Of a DNA stretch of 64,000 nucleotides, positions 16,994-26,261 are shown piece after piece (within the stretch, counting starts at the first letter, position 1; every line of letters begins with the position of its first letter). The stretch is from CAG-103 sp905215475. GTDB taxonomy: Bacteria; Bacillota; Clostridia; Oscillospirales; Oscillospiraceae. The DNA lies in NCBI GenBank assembly GCA_905215475.1, contig CAJMPW010000002.1, positions 124,001 to 188,000 on the forward strand. The letters run 5' to 3'. A model generated the notes under the pieces. The model was not told where the DNA came from. It made no database searches and saw nothing but the letters and a program-made list of their open reading frames with translations. The position numbers and the translations under genes were made by a program.

Positions 16994-17677
16994 TTATTTT
17001 TTCTCGCGGGTCAGACGGCGCGTGAGCTCCTCGACGAGTCCGTCGATCAGCTCCTGATGGTTGGCCAGGTTCAGCTCGGCCTCGCGCACGATCGTGTAGC
17101 CGAACACGTCGTCATCCATCTCCTTGGCGTAAGAGAGCAGCTCCGCCTGCATGCAGCGGATGGCCGCCACGCTCAGATGCACGGCAGCGAGCGCGCTGCA
17201 CGCGGTCAGATCATCGCCACGGTCGACGACCTCCTTCATCAGCTCGATGCAGCGGCACATGATGTACACGACCTCGTTCGGGATGTCGCTCGCAACGCGC
17301 AGCGCGATGTCAAGGTCGTTGCGCGTGGCGGCGGGGTCGTTCCTGCGCTTGTCATACGGCTCGCGCGAGCGCAGCTCCTCGTCGATCAGCGTGACCATAT
17401 ACTCAGTCATCTGGCGCAGCTCCTCGGTGGTCTGCTTGAGCGCCTCATCGTCCGAGCGCAGCACCTGCACGGCCAGCGAGCCCATCGCCGCCGCCAGCGC
17501 CGCCACGACCGCGCCCACGCTGCCGGCCTGCGGCTGCGCGTCGGGGTCTGCCACCGCGGCGACATAGTCGCTGACCGGCAGCACGCCGAACTTCGGCTTG
17601 GGCTGCTTGTCGCTCATATCGACCACATGGTCGCCGCTCGCCGTATGGATCATGATCTTTTTCTTTTCTTCTGCCAT
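16994..17677 (-). CDS. Cyclodeaminase/cyclohydrolase family protein (FTCD_C/FchA-like)
   Basis: 227 residues, almost entirely helical in character. The segment QAGSVGAVVAALAAAMGSLAVQVL (about residues 55-78) resembles the PGGGSVAAL-type folate-binding turn of methenyl-tetrahydrofolate cyclohydrolase FchA and the cyclodeaminase half of formiminotransferase. The glycine-rich part is degenerate (QAGS instead of GGGS), so activity is uncertain. The start at 17677 has a GGAGG site; the frame is open upstream without signals. The folate transporter next door, under a THF riboswitch, supports a one-carbon role. Confidence 0.6.
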   Translation of the reverse strand: MAEEKKKIMIHTASGDHVVDMSDKQPKPKFGVLPVSDYVAAVADPDAQPQAGSVGAVVAALAAAMGSLAVQVLRSDDEALKQTTEELRQMTEYMVTLIDEELRSREPYDKRRNDPAATRNDLDIALRVASDIPNEVVYIMCRCIELMKEVVDRGDDLTACSALAAVHLSVAAIRCMQAELLSYAKEMDDDVFGYTIVREAELNLANHQELIDGLVEELTRRLTREKK

Positions 17678-17737
17678 GGTATCCTCCGTTTCCCCGCACG
17701 CATAGCCGCGTGCAGATATACACATTATTATAATAGG

Positions 17738-17766
17738 AATATAGCACGCAGGCTGCACATTGTCAA
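17738..17766 (-). promoter_or_regulatory. Promoter of the cyclodeaminase-like gene
   Basis: Minus strand TTGACA, 17-base spacer, TATATT, close to consensus. Confidence 0.75.
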
Positions 17767-17943
17767 GATTCCGACGGCCGCACCGCTGCGCGAGCGGGCA
17801 TATTCTGCACAAAAAACCGGTGCAAATTTCGTTGAAATTTGTTGCAAAATCGGTCGCATACGGCATTTATCTTTGCCGTGCTTTCTGATATAGTGGACAA
17901 TGAGCGTAAATACATCAACATCACAAAGGGAGCGTGAAGCATT

Positions 17944-19695
17944 TTGGGGATCAACAACGTGATCTCTCTGCTTGGCGGCGTGGCTCTGTTCCTGTTCGGC
18001 ATGACGCTTATGGGCGACGGGCTGAAAAAGGTAGCCGGCAACAAGCTGGAGATCATCCTCTATCGACTCACAAGTACCCCGCTCAAGGGCGTTTTGCTCG
18101 GCACCGGCGTCACCGCCGTGATCCAGTCGTCCTCGGCCACGTCCGTCATGGTCGTCGGCTTTGTCAACTCCGGCATGATGCAGGTGCGCCAGGCCATCGG
18201 TATCGTGCTCGGCTCGATCCTCGGCACGAGCATCACGGGCTGGATCCTCTGCCTGTCGGACATCAGCGGCTCGGGCTGGGTGTCGCTGCTGAGCACCGCG
18301 ACACTCACCGGCATCGTTGCCGTGATCGGCATCATCCTGCGGATGTTCAGCAAGGATCAGGTCAAGCATCACATCGGCAACATTCTGCTCGGCTTCGCCG
18401 TGCTGATGTACGGTATGTCCGCGATGAGCGGCGCCGTTGCCCCGCTCAAGGACAGCGAGGCGTTCATCAGCCTGCTCACCCGTTTTTCCAATCCCCTGCT
18501 CGGCGTGCTCGTCGGCACGGTGTTCACCTGCATTTTGCAGAGCGCCTCCGCCGCCGTCGGTATTTTGCAGGCGCTGGCCATCACGGGTACGATTACGTTC
18601 TCGGTCGCCTTCCCCATCATTCTCGGTATCGCCATCGGCGCAGCCGTGCCGGTGCTGCTGTCCTCGCTCGGCGCGAGCGTCAAGGGCAAGCGCACCGCCT
18701 ATGTCTACCTGCTCATTGATGTCATCGGCGCGGCTTTCTGGGGCGTCGTGTTCTACGCGGTCAACGCCGCGGTGCACTTCCCGTTCCTGAACACGACGAT
18801 GACCACCGTGACCATCGCCCTGCTCAACACGATCTTCCGCTTCGGGACCGTGCTGCTGCTCACGCCGCTGATCCCCATGCTCGAGCGGCTCGTCAACGTC
18901 CTGTTCCCGGACAAGGCCGCAAGCGGCACGCTCGCCGATATCGACCGGCTCGAGGAGCGCTTTCTCACGCACCCGGCGCTCGCCATCGAGCAGAGCCGCC
19001 TGACCATCGACTCCATGGCGCGCCAGGCGCAAAACAACATCCTGACCGCCTTCGCCCTGCTCGAAAAGTTTGACGACGACCAGTTCGCCGCCCTGCAGGA
19101 GGACGAGGAGGCCATCGACCACTACGAGGACAAGCTCGGCACCTACCTCATCAAGATCACGAGCAAGGAGCTCACGCCGCGCCAGACCGCCGACGTGTCG
19201 AAGTACCTGCACACGATCAGCGATCTCGAGCGTATCAGCGACCACTCGCTCAACATCGGCGAGACCGCGCAGGAGATCCACACGAAGCGCATCGTCTTCT
19301 CGCCTGCCGGCTCGCGCGAGCTCAGGGTCATGCTCAGCGCCGTGGCGCGCATTCTCGAGCTGACGATCTCCGCCTTCCTCAACAACGACGTCGACGCCGC
19401 CTATCGCGTCGAGCCGCTTGAGGAGCTGATCGACAACCTCTGCGACGAGATGAAGCTGCACCACATCGACCGCCTGCAGTCCGGCGAGTGCACGCTCAAC
19501 CACGGCTTTGCCTTCAACGACCTGCTCACCAACTGTGAGCGTGTGTCCGACCACTGCTCGAACATCGCCGTCGCCATGATTGAGCTCGAGTCCGAGTCGT
19601 TCGACACGCACGAGTATATCAACAGCGTCATGGCCATGCACTCGCACAGCTTTGACAAATACTACGCCGAATACAGCAAGGAATTCCGGATCTGA
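17944..19695 (+). CDS. Na+/phosphate cotransporter family protein with PhoU-like domain
   Basis: 583 residues. Two inverted Na/Pi-cotransporter repeats are each marked by the conserved Q-S-S-type turn (IQSSSATSVMVVGFVNSG near residue 60 and LQSASAAVGILQALAITG near 200). After the membrane part (about residues 1-320) comes a cytoplasmic tail with two PhoU-like helical bundles (about 345-570). This is the standard NptA-type bacterial phosphate importer. The start is a TTG at 17944 with an AAAGGGAG site upstream. It is monocistronic with its own terminator. Phosphate as substrate is inferred from the family. Confidence 0.92.
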   Translation: MGINNVISLLGGVALFLFGMTLMGDGLKKVAGNKLEIILYRLTSTPLKGVLLGTGVTAVIQSSSATSVMVVGFVNSGMMQVRQAIGIVLGSILGTSITGWILCLSDISGSGWVSLLSTATLTGIVAVIGIILRMFSKDQVKHHIGNILLGFAVLMYGMSAMSGAVAPLKDSEAFISLLTRFSNPLLGVLVGTVFTCILQSASAAVGILQALAITGTITFSVAFPIILGIAIGAAVPVLLSSLGASVKGKRTAYVYLLIDVIGAAFWGVVFYAVNAAVHFPFLNTTMTTVTIALLNTIFRFGTVLLLTPLIPMLERLVNVLFPDKAASGTLADIDRLEERFLTHPALAIEQSRLTIDSMARQAQNNILTAFALLEKFDDDQFAALQEDEEAIDHYEDKLGTYLIKITSKELTPRQTADVSKYLHTISDLERISDHSLNIGETAQEIHTKRIVFSPAGSRELRVMLSAVARILELTISAFLNNDVDAAYRVEPLEELIDNLCDEMKLHHIDRLQSGECTLNHGFAFNDLLTNCERVSDHCSNIAVAMIELESESFDTHEYINSVMAMHSHSFDKYYAEYSKEFRI

Positions 19696-19708
19696 CCGGC
19701 CGTTTCCA

Positions 19709-19748
19709 CACCCAGCCATTTGCAAATGCAAGCGGCTGGGTGTTTTTT
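19709..19748 (+). terminator. Terminator of the Na/Pi cotransporter gene
   Basis: CACCCAGCC / GGCTGGGTG stem followed by TTTTTT, 14 bases after the stop codon. Confidence 0.85.
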
Positions 19749-19886
19749 ATGCCCGCGCAGCCCAAAGATCCGGCAGCACGACCAAATGCGAGCCGCCGGA
19801 TATGTGCAGGCTGCACAAGGGCGTTTTCTCCCGCGGCGGCGACGCGTTCCATTTTCACAAAATGTATGGATTTTTTATCAGAGGTA

Positions 19887-19915
19887 TTGCATATTTATTC
19901 GCATAGTAGTATATT
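19887..19915 (+). promoter_or_regulatory. Promoter of the arginine operon, with possible ARG box
   Basis: TTGCAT, 17-base spacer, TATATT. The AT-rich stretch TGCATATTTATTCGCA (19888-19903) overlaps the -35 and resembles, imperfectly, an ArgR operator half-site pair. ArgR control would fit the genes but is only suggested. Confidence 0.6.
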
Positions 19916-19959
19916 TTTATCATCTTATTGGATTTATATTCGCTTGCGAGGGATGGCAT

Positions 19960-20904
19960 ATGCACACTGAGAAGAAAACCATTTTCATCAACGGCAGCTC
20001 CGGCACGGCCGGTCTGCGCATTTATGACCGGCTGGCACAGCGCGCGGACATCACGCTGCTGACCCTGCCGCCGGAGCTGCGGCACGACATTGAGGCGCAG
20101 CGCGGGATGCTCAACCGCGCAGACATCGCGTTTTTGTGCCTGCCGGACGCGGCGGCGGTCACGGCGGCGGAGCTGGTCGAAAACCCGGACACCGTCGTGC
20201 TCGACACCTCGACCGCGCACCGCACCGCGCCGGGCTGGGTGTACGGCTTCCCGGAGCTGTCGCCGGAGCGCGAGACCGCGATCCGCACGGCCAAGCGCAT
20301 CGCCGTGCCCGGCTGCCACGCCAGCGGCTTCGTCGCGCTCACCTACCCGCTCGTCGAGGCGGGCATCCTGCCGCCGGAGGCGCTGCTGACGTGCTATTCG
20401 CTCACGGGCTACAGCGGCGGCGGCAAGAAGATGATCGCCGAATATGAGGCAGACGAGCCCGACCCCCTGTACGCCGCGCCCCGGCAATACGCCCTTGCGC
20501 AGCAGCACAAGCACCTGCGCGAGATGTGCGCGATCCCGGGTCTGACGCACGCGCCGGTGTTCGCGCCGATCGTGGCCGATTTCTACAGCGGCATGGAGAC
20601 GAGCGTCGCGCTCTTCGGTGCCCAGCTCTGCCCCGGCAAGACGGCGGAGGACATCAAGGCCGCCTATGCCGCAAAATACACCGGTCCCGTCGTGCGCTAT
20701 CAGGATCCCGCGTGCGCCGACGGATTTCTGTCCGCCGCCGCCATGTCCGGCAAGGACGGCATGGTCGTGTCGGTGTCCGGCAACGACGAGCGCATCGTGC
20801 TCACGGCCGTGTTCGACAACCTCGGCAAGGGCGCGTCCGGCGCGGCGCTCGAGTGCCTGAACCTCGTCATGGGCAAGGAAAAGGGCTTCGGTCTCGAACT
20901 GTAA
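19960..20904 (+). CDS. argC: N-acetyl-gamma-glutamyl-phosphate reductase (short type)
   Basis: 314 residues, the shorter of the two ArgC classes. The N-terminal nucleotide-binding turn INGSSGTAGLRIYDRL is at residues 10-25. The active-site cysteine lies in VPGCHASGFVAL, and the later conserved block is AIPGLTHAPVF. It reduces N-acetylglutamyl phosphate to the semialdehyde with NADPH, third step of arginine synthesis. The start at 19960 has GAGGGA upstream; the open frame continues back into the terminator region but is not coding. First gene of the seven-gene arginine/carbamoyl-phosphate operon. Confidence 0.95.
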   Translation: MHTEKKTIFINGSSGTAGLRIYDRLAQRADITLLTLPPELRHDIEAQRGMLNRADIAFLCLPDAAAVTAAELVENPDTVVLDTSTAHRTAPGWVYGFPELSPERETAIRTAKRIAVPGCHASGFVALTYPLVEAGILPPEALLTCYSLTGYSGGGKKMIAEYEADEPDPLYAAPRQYALAQQHKHLREMCAIPGLTHAPVFAPIVADFYSGMETSVALFGAQLCPGKTAEDIKAAYAAKYTGPVVRYQDPACADGFLSAAAMSGKDGMVVSVSGNDERIVLTAVFDNLGKGASGAALECLNLVMGKEKGFGLEL

Positions 20905-20916
20905 GGAGGAAAACCG

Positions 20917-22128
20917 ATGAAGCAAGTCACCGGCGGCGTGTGCGCCGCACAAGGGTTTTCCGCAGCGGGCATCCACTGCGGCATCCGCAAAAATCAGTCC
21001 AGGCGCGACCTCGCGCTCATCTTCAGCGCCGTCCCGGCCAGCGCCACGGCGGTCTATACGACCAATCTCGTCAAGGGCGCGCCCCTGACCGTGACGAAGG
21101 CGCATCTTTCTGACGGCAAGGCGCAGGCCATCGTCTGCAACAGCGGCAACGCCAACACCTGCAACGCCGACGGCATCGCCGTGGCCGAGGAGATGAGCGC
21201 GCTCACGGCGGCGGCGCTGCACATCGCGCCGCAGGACGTCATCGTCGCATCCACGGGCGTGATCGGTCAGCCGCTCGATCTCACGCCCATCCGCACCGGC
21301 CTGCCGCAGCTCGCCGCCGCGCTCGGCGACCACTCCGATCAGGCGGCAGAGGGCATCATGACCACCGACACGCAGCCAAAGGAGATCGCCGTGCAATTCA
21401 CCGCCGGCGGCAAGACCTGCACGCTCGGCGGCATCGCCAAAGGCTCGGGCATGATCCACCCGAACCTTGCGACCATGCTGGTCTTTCTCACGACCGACTG
21501 CGCCATCAGCGCGCCGATGCTGCACGCGGCGCTCGCCGGCGACGTGCGCGACACGTTCAACATGGTCAGCGTCGACGGCGACACGTCCACGAACGACATG
21601 GTCGCCGTGCTGGCAAACGGGCTTGCGGGCAACGCCGAGATCACCGCGCCCGGCGCGGACTTCACGGCCTTCTGCCGCGCGCTCAACAGCGTGACCGTCT
21701 GGCTCTGCCGCCGGATCGCGGGCGACGGCGAGGGCGCGACGCGCCTGATCGAGTGCCGCGTGAGCGGCGCGGAAGATCACGCGACGGCGAAAACCGTCGC
21801 CAAGAGCATCGTCTGCTCGTCGCTCGTCAAGGCCGCCATGTTCGGCGCGGACGCCAACTGGGGCCGCGTGCTGTGCGCCATCGGCTACAGCGGCGCGAAT
21901 GTGGACGTGCACAAGGTCGACGTGTTCTTCCGCTCGGCAGCCGGAACGGTGTGCGTGTGCACGGGCGGCGCGGGCGTGCCGTTTTCCGAGGCGGAAGCCA
22001 AAAAGATCCTGCTCGAGCCGGAGATCGAGATCCTCGTCGATCTCAACGCCGGCGACGAGAGCGCCGCGGCATGGGGCTGTGACCTGACGTATGACTACGT
22101 GAAGATCAACGGCGACTACCGCACCTGA
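20917..22128 (+). CDS. argJ: Bifunctional glutamate N-acetyltransferase / amino-acid acetyltransferase
   Basis: 403 residues. ArgJ moves the acetyl group from N-acetylornithine to glutamate, making the pathway cyclic. The self-cleavage site is present as KGSGMIHPNLATM, with cleavage expected between Ala and Thr; the exposed threonine becomes the nucleophile of the beta chain. The usual GMIAPNMAT is slightly altered. The segment MVSVDGDTSTNDM, also conserved, follows. AAGGAGG lies just upstream of the ATG, 12 bases after argC. Whether it also uses acetyl-CoA cannot be told; no argA is in the window. Confidence 0.96.
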   Translation: MKQVTGGVCAAQGFSAAGIHCGIRKNQSRRDLALIFSAVPASATAVYTTNLVKGAPLTVTKAHLSDGKAQAIVCNSGNANTCNADGIAVAEEMSALTAAALHIAPQDVIVASTGVIGQPLDLTPIRTGLPQLAAALGDHSDQAAEGIMTTDTQPKEIAVQFTAGGKTCTLGGIAKGSGMIHPNLATMLVFLTTDCAISAPMLHAALAGDVRDTFNMVSVDGDTSTNDMVAVLANGLAGNAEITAPGADFTAFCRALNSVTVWLCRRIAGDGEGATRLIECRVSGAEDHATAKTVAKSIVCSSLVKAAMFGADANWGRVLCAIGYSGANVDVHKVDVFFRSAAGTVCVCTGGAGVPFSEAEAKKILLEPEIEILVDLNAGDESAAAWGCDLTYDYVKINGDYRT

Positions 22129-22146
22129 ACCGGGAGGGATACCACC

Positions 22147-23004
22147 ATGGACATCACAAATTCGCAGCGCGCACACGTGCTCGTGCACGCGCTGCCCTAC
22201 ATCCAGGAATACAGCGGCAAGATCGTCGTTATCAAATACGGCGGCAACGCCATGATCAGCGACCGGCTCAAGGACTCCGTCATGCGCGACATCGTGCTGC
22301 TCTCGCTCATCGGGGTGCGGGTCGTGCTCGTGCACGGCGGCGGACCCGAGATCACGGAGACGCTGCAAAAGCTCGGCAAGCAGACGCAGTTTGTCGACGG
22401 TCTGCGCGTGACGGACGCCGAGACCGCCGACGTCGTGCAGATGGTGCTCGCCGGGAAGATCAACAAGACGCTCGTCAACCTCATCGGGCAAAAGGGCGGG
22501 CGTGCGATCGGTCTGTCCGGGATCGACGGACAGATGATCCGGGCGCGCGTGCGCGACGAGCGGCTCGGCTACGTGGGCGAGATCACGAAGGTCGACGTGC
22601 GCCCCATCCTCGACGTGCTCGACAAGGGCTACATCCCGGTCGTGTCCACCGTCGGGTGCGACACGCAGGGGCACGTCTACAACATCAACGCCGACACCGC
22701 AGCCGCGCGCATCGCGGGCGAGCTCGGCGCGGAGAGCCTCATCGCCATGACCGACATCGGCGGCATCCTGCGCGACCAGTCTGACCCCGCCTCGCTCATC
22801 CCCGTCATCCGCACGGCGGAGGCGCAGGCGCTCATAGCCTCCGGCGTCATCTGCGGCGGTATGCTGCCGAAGGTGACCTGCTGCATGGACGCCATCCGCT
22901 GGGGCGTGCACCGCGTCTTTATCATCGACGGACGCGTGCCGCACGCCATACTCATCGAAATGCTGACAAACGAAGGCATCGGCACCATGTTCGTTGCCGG
23001 ATAA
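22147..23004 (+). CDS. argB: Acetylglutamate kinase
   Basis: 285 residues of the amino-acid kinase family. Conserved KYGGNAM and LVHGGGPEI near residues 33-60, VNLIGQKGG in the middle and DIGGILRD (ADP/Mg region) later. It phosphorylates N-acetylglutamate, normally the arginine-feedback-inhibited step. The N-terminal helix found in arginine-sensitive hexameric enzymes appears to be present (residues 8-22). Spacing of 18 bases from argJ with a GGGAGGG site. Confidence 0.97.
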   Translation: MDITNSQRAHVLVHALPYIQEYSGKIVVIKYGGNAMISDRLKDSVMRDIVLLSLIGVRVVLVHGGGPEITETLQKLGKQTQFVDGLRVTDAETADVVQMVLAGKINKTLVNLIGQKGGRAIGLSGIDGQMIRARVRDERLGYVGEITKVDVRPILDVLDKGYIPVVSTVGCDTQGHVYNINADTAAARIAGELGAESLIAMTDIGGILRDQSDPASLIPVIRTAEAQALIASGVICGGMLPKVTCCMDAIRWGVHRVFIIDGRVPHAILIEMLTNEGIGTMFVAG

Positions 23005-23017
23005 GGAGGAAACGCAA

Positions 23018-24184
23018 ATGAACACACAGCAGCTTGACCACACCTACATCGCCGGCACCTATGCCCGCTACCCGATCACGATCACGCGCGGCAAGGGCTC
23101 GCTCGTCTGGGACGAGACCGGCAAGGAATACATCGACCTTGCGACCGGCATCGCCGTCAACAGCTTCGGCATATCCGACCCCGCGTGGGTACGCGCCGTG
23201 ACCGAGCAACTGTGCACCGTGCAGCACGCCTCGAACCTCTACTACACCGCGCCCGGCGCGCAGCTGGCGCAGCTGCTGTGCGAAAAGACCGGCATGAAAA
23301 AGGTCTTTTTCTCCAACTCCGGCGCGGAGGCCAACGAATGCGCCATCAAGGCCGCGCGCAAATACGCGGCCGAGCACAAGGGTCCGGAATACCACACCGT
23401 CATCACGCTCAAAAACAGCTTCCACGGCCGCACGATCACAACGCTCGCGGCAACCGGGCAGGACGTGTTCCACCACGACTTTCTGCCGCTGACGGAGGGC
23501 TTCGCCTACGCCGAGGCGAACGATCTCGACGATCTCAAGGCGCAGGTAGCCGCGCACAAATGCGCCGCCATCATGATCGAGGTCGTGCAGGGCGAGGGCG
23601 GCGTCATCCCGCTGACGCAGGCATTCGTCAAGGGCGCGGCGCAGCTTGCCGCCGCGCAGGACATCCTGCTCATCTGCGACGAGGTGCAGACCGGAAACGG
23701 CCGCACCGGAAAGCTCTACGGCTATACGCACTACGGCATCAAACCCGACATCGTCTCCACGGCCAAAGGGCTCGGCGGCGGGCTGCCGCTGGGCGCGACG
23801 CTGCTCGGCGAGAAGGTGCAAAACGTGCTCACTCCCGGCAGCCACGGCTCGACCTTCGGCGGCAACCCGGTCTGCTGTGCCGGCGCGCTGAGCATCCTGC
23901 GCCGGCTCGACGGACCGCTGCTGCAGTCCGTGCAGGAAAAGTCCGACTTCATCGTCAGCGCGCTCACCGGCGCACCGGGCGTCAAAAGCGTCACGGGTCT
24001 CGGGCTGATGCTCGGCGTGCAGACCGTGCGCCCGGCCGCAGAGGTCATCTGCGCCTGCGCAGAGCAGGGCGTGCTCGTCATCTCGGCGAAAGACAAGGTG
24101 CGCCTGCTGCCGGCGCTCAACATTCCCACGGCGCAGCTCGAGCAGGCGATCGGCGTGCTCAAGGCCGTCTGCGCCGAGGTATAA
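23018..24184 (+). CDS. argD: Acetylornithine aminotransferase
   Basis: 388 residues of class III PLP aminotransferases. GSGAEAN-type PLP phosphate contact (SNSGAEANECAIK), aspartate in LLICDEVQTGNGRTG, and the Schiff-base lysine in STAKGLGGGLPLGA. It converts N-acetylglutamate semialdehyde to N-acetylornithine. Start at 23018 after AAGGAGG; the frame is open a few codons further upstream only by chance. Thirteen bases separate it from argB. Confidence 0.97.
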   Translation: MNTQQLDHTYIAGTYARYPITITRGKGSLVWDETGKEYIDLATGIAVNSFGISDPAWVRAVTEQLCTVQHASNLYYTAPGAQLAQLLCEKTGMKKVFFSNSGAEANECAIKAARKYAAEHKGPEYHTVITLKNSFHGRTITTLAATGQDVFHHDFLPLTEGFAYAEANDLDDLKAQVAAHKCAAIMIEVVQGEGGVIPLTQAFVKGAAQLAAAQDILLICDEVQTGNGRTGKLYGYTHYGIKPDIVSTAKGLGGGLPLGATLLGEKVQNVLTPGSHGSTFGGNPVCCAGALSILRRLDGPLLQSVQEKSDFIVSALTGAPGVKSVTGLGLMLGVQTVRPAAEVICACAEQGVLVISAKDKVRLLPALNIPTAQLEQAIGVLKAVCAEV

Positions 24185-24198
24185 GGAGGAACACCGAT

Positions 24199-25197
24199 AT
24201 GAATCTCAAGGGTAACGATTTTCTCAAGCTGCTCGACTGCACCCCCGAGCAGATCGACGGTCTGCTGCGGCTGGCAGCCAAGCTCAAGGCCGAAAAAAAG
24301 GCCGGCATCCCGCACCGCCTGTGCGAGGGCAAAAACGTCGCGCTCATCTTTGAAAAGACGAGTACGCGCACGCGCAGCAGCTTCGAGGTCGCGGCGCACG
24401 ATCTGGGCATGGGCAGCACGTATCTCGACTCCACCGGTTCGCAGATCGGCAAAAAGGAGAGCATCGCCGACACCGCGCGCGTACTCTCGGGGATGTTCGA
24501 CGGCATCGAATACCGCGGCTACGGCCAGAGCATCGTCGAGGAGCTGGCGCAGTACGCCTCCGTCCCGGTCTGGAACGGGCTGACGGACGAATTTCACCCG
24601 ACGCAGATCCTCGCGGACTTTCTGACCATCCGGGAGCACTTCGGCTCGCTCGACGGCATCCATCTCGTCTACATGGGCGACGCGCGCTTCAACATGGGCA
24701 ACTCCCTCATGGTCGGCTGCGCAAAGATGGGTATGCACTTCACGGCCTGCGCGCCGGAGGGCTACTTCCCCGATGCGGCGCTCATCGCGGAGTGTCAGAC
24801 CATCGCGGCGCAGACGGGCGCAACGCTCGACTTTCTCTCCGACCCCGCAGCCGCCGTGCCCGGCGCGAACGTGGTCTACACCGACATCTGGGTCTCCATG
24901 GGCGAGCCGGAATCCGTCTGGGCGGAGCGCATCGCTGCGCTCGCGCCGTATCAGGTCAACGCCGCGCTCATGGCCAAGGCCGATCCCAACGCCATCTTCA
25001 TGCACTGCCTGCCTGCGTATCACGACAAAAAGACCGCCGTCGGCAACGAGATGTGCACGCGCTTCGGGCGCGAGGCCATGGAGGTCACGGACGACGTGTT
25101 TGAAAGCGCGCAGTCGGTCGTGTTTCAGGAGGCGGAAAACCGTATGCACACCATCAAGGCGGTCATGGCGGCGACGCTTGCGGAGATCGAGCTATGA
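24199..25197 (+). CDS. argF: Ornithine carbamoyltransferase
   Basis: 332 residues. The carbamoyl-phosphate motif FEKTSTRTRSSFE and the ornithine-binding motif HCLPAYHD are both intact. It joins ornithine and carbamoyl phosphate to citrulline, so its position directly ahead of carA-carB makes sense. The ATG at 24199 has AAGGAGG upstream; the frame runs open through argD on the same strand but that is a shadow. The stop overlaps the carA start by four bases (ATGA). Confidence 0.97.
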   Translation: MNLKGNDFLKLLDCTPEQIDGLLRLAAKLKAEKKAGIPHRLCEGKNVALIFEKTSTRTRSSFEVAAHDLGMGSTYLDSTGSQIGKKESIADTARVLSGMFDGIEYRGYGQSIVEELAQYASVPVWNGLTDEFHPTQILADFLTIREHFGSLDGIHLVYMGDARFNMGNSLMVGCAKMGMHFTACAPEGYFPDAALIAECQTIAAQTGATLDFLSDPAAAVPGANVVYTDIWVSMGEPESVWAERIAALAPYQVNAALMAKADPNAIFMHCLPAYHDKKTAVGNEMCTRFGREAMEVTDDVFESAQSVVFQEAENRMHTIKAVMAATLAEIEL

Positions 25198-26261
25198 AGC
25201 GCTATCTCGTACTTGAAAACGGCGAGGTCTTTGCAGGCCTCGCCCTCGGCGCACCGTGCGACACCGTCGGCGAGCTGGTGTTCACCACCGGCATGAACGG
25301 CTACATCGAGACGCTCACGGACCCGAGCTACTGCGGCCAGATCGTGCTGCAGACCTTCCCGCTCATCGGCAACTACGGCATCATCCCGGCCGACTTTGAG
25401 GGCGGCTGCCACGTGCGCGGCTATGTCGTGCGCGAGGCGTGCTCCACGCCGTCGAACTTCCGCTGCGCGCAGACGCTCGACGCGTTTTTGAAAGAAAACC
25501 ACGTCCCCGGCATCTCCGGCATCGACACCCGCGCCGTCACGCGCATCCTGCGCGAGGCGGGCACGATGAACGCCGCCATCTGCGACGCCGTGCCGGAGGA
25601 TCTCGCGCCGCTGCGCGCCTACCGCATCACGGACCCCGTGCCGCAGGTGACGACGCCGGAAAGCTATCGTCTCCAACCGGAGGGCGACGTGCTGCACCGC
25701 GTGGCGCTCATCGACTACGGCGCCAAGCGCAACATCGCGCGCGAGCTCTGTAAGCGCGGCTGTGCCGTGACGGTGCTGCCCTGCACGGTCACGGCGGAGG
25801 ACATCCTCGCCGCCGGGTATGACGGCGTCATGCTCTCCAACGGCCCCGGCGACCCGACGGACAATGTCGACCAGATCGCGCAGATCGCCAAACTCTTCGG
25901 CCGCATCCCGATGTTCGGCATCTGCCTCGGCCACCAGCTCATGGCGCTGGCGCAGGGCGGCAGCACCGTGAAGCTCAAATACGGCCACCGCGGCGTGAAT
26001 CAGCCGGCGCGCGACGTGTGCGGCACGCGCACGTTCCTCACCAGCCAGAACCATGGCTACGCCGTCGTGCCCGAGAGCGTCAAGACCGGCGTCATCCGCT
26101 ACGTCAACGCCAACGACGGCACGTGCGAGGGCGTGGACTACCCCGACCTGCAGGCGTTTTCCGTGCAGTTTCACCCCGAGGCGTGCGCAGGACCGCACGA
26201 CACGGCGTTTCTCTTTGACCGATTCTGTGACCTGATGGGAGGTGCACACCATGCCGATTGA
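25194..26261 (+). CDS. carA: Carbamoyl-phosphate synthase small (glutaminase) subunit
   Basis: 355 residues. The N-terminal CPSase_sm domain opens with LENGEVFAG. The class I glutamine amidotransferase domain is complete, with nucleophile cysteine in FGICLGHQLMAL and the His-Glu pair in VQFHPEACAGPHD. It feeds ammonia from glutamine to CarB. It overlaps both neighbours (4 bases with argF, 11 with carB), so expression is tightly coupled. Confidence 0.97.
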   Translation: MKRYLVLENGEVFAGLALGAPCDTVGELVFTTGMNGYIETLTDPSYCGQIVLQTFPLIGNYGIIPADFEGGCHVRGYVVREACSTPSNFRCAQTLDAFLKENHVPGISGIDTRAVTRILREAGTMNAAICDAVPEDLAPLRAYRITDPVPQVTTPESYRLQPEGDVLHRVALIDYGAKRNIARELCKRGCAVTVLPCTVTAEDILAAGYDGVMLSNGPGDPTDNVDQIAQIAKLFGRIPMFGICLGHQLMALAQGGSTVKLKYGHRGVNQPARDVCGTRTFLTSQNHGYAVVPESVKTGVIRYVNANDGTCEGVDYPDLQAFSVQFHPEACAGPHDTAFLFDRFCDLMGGAHHAD

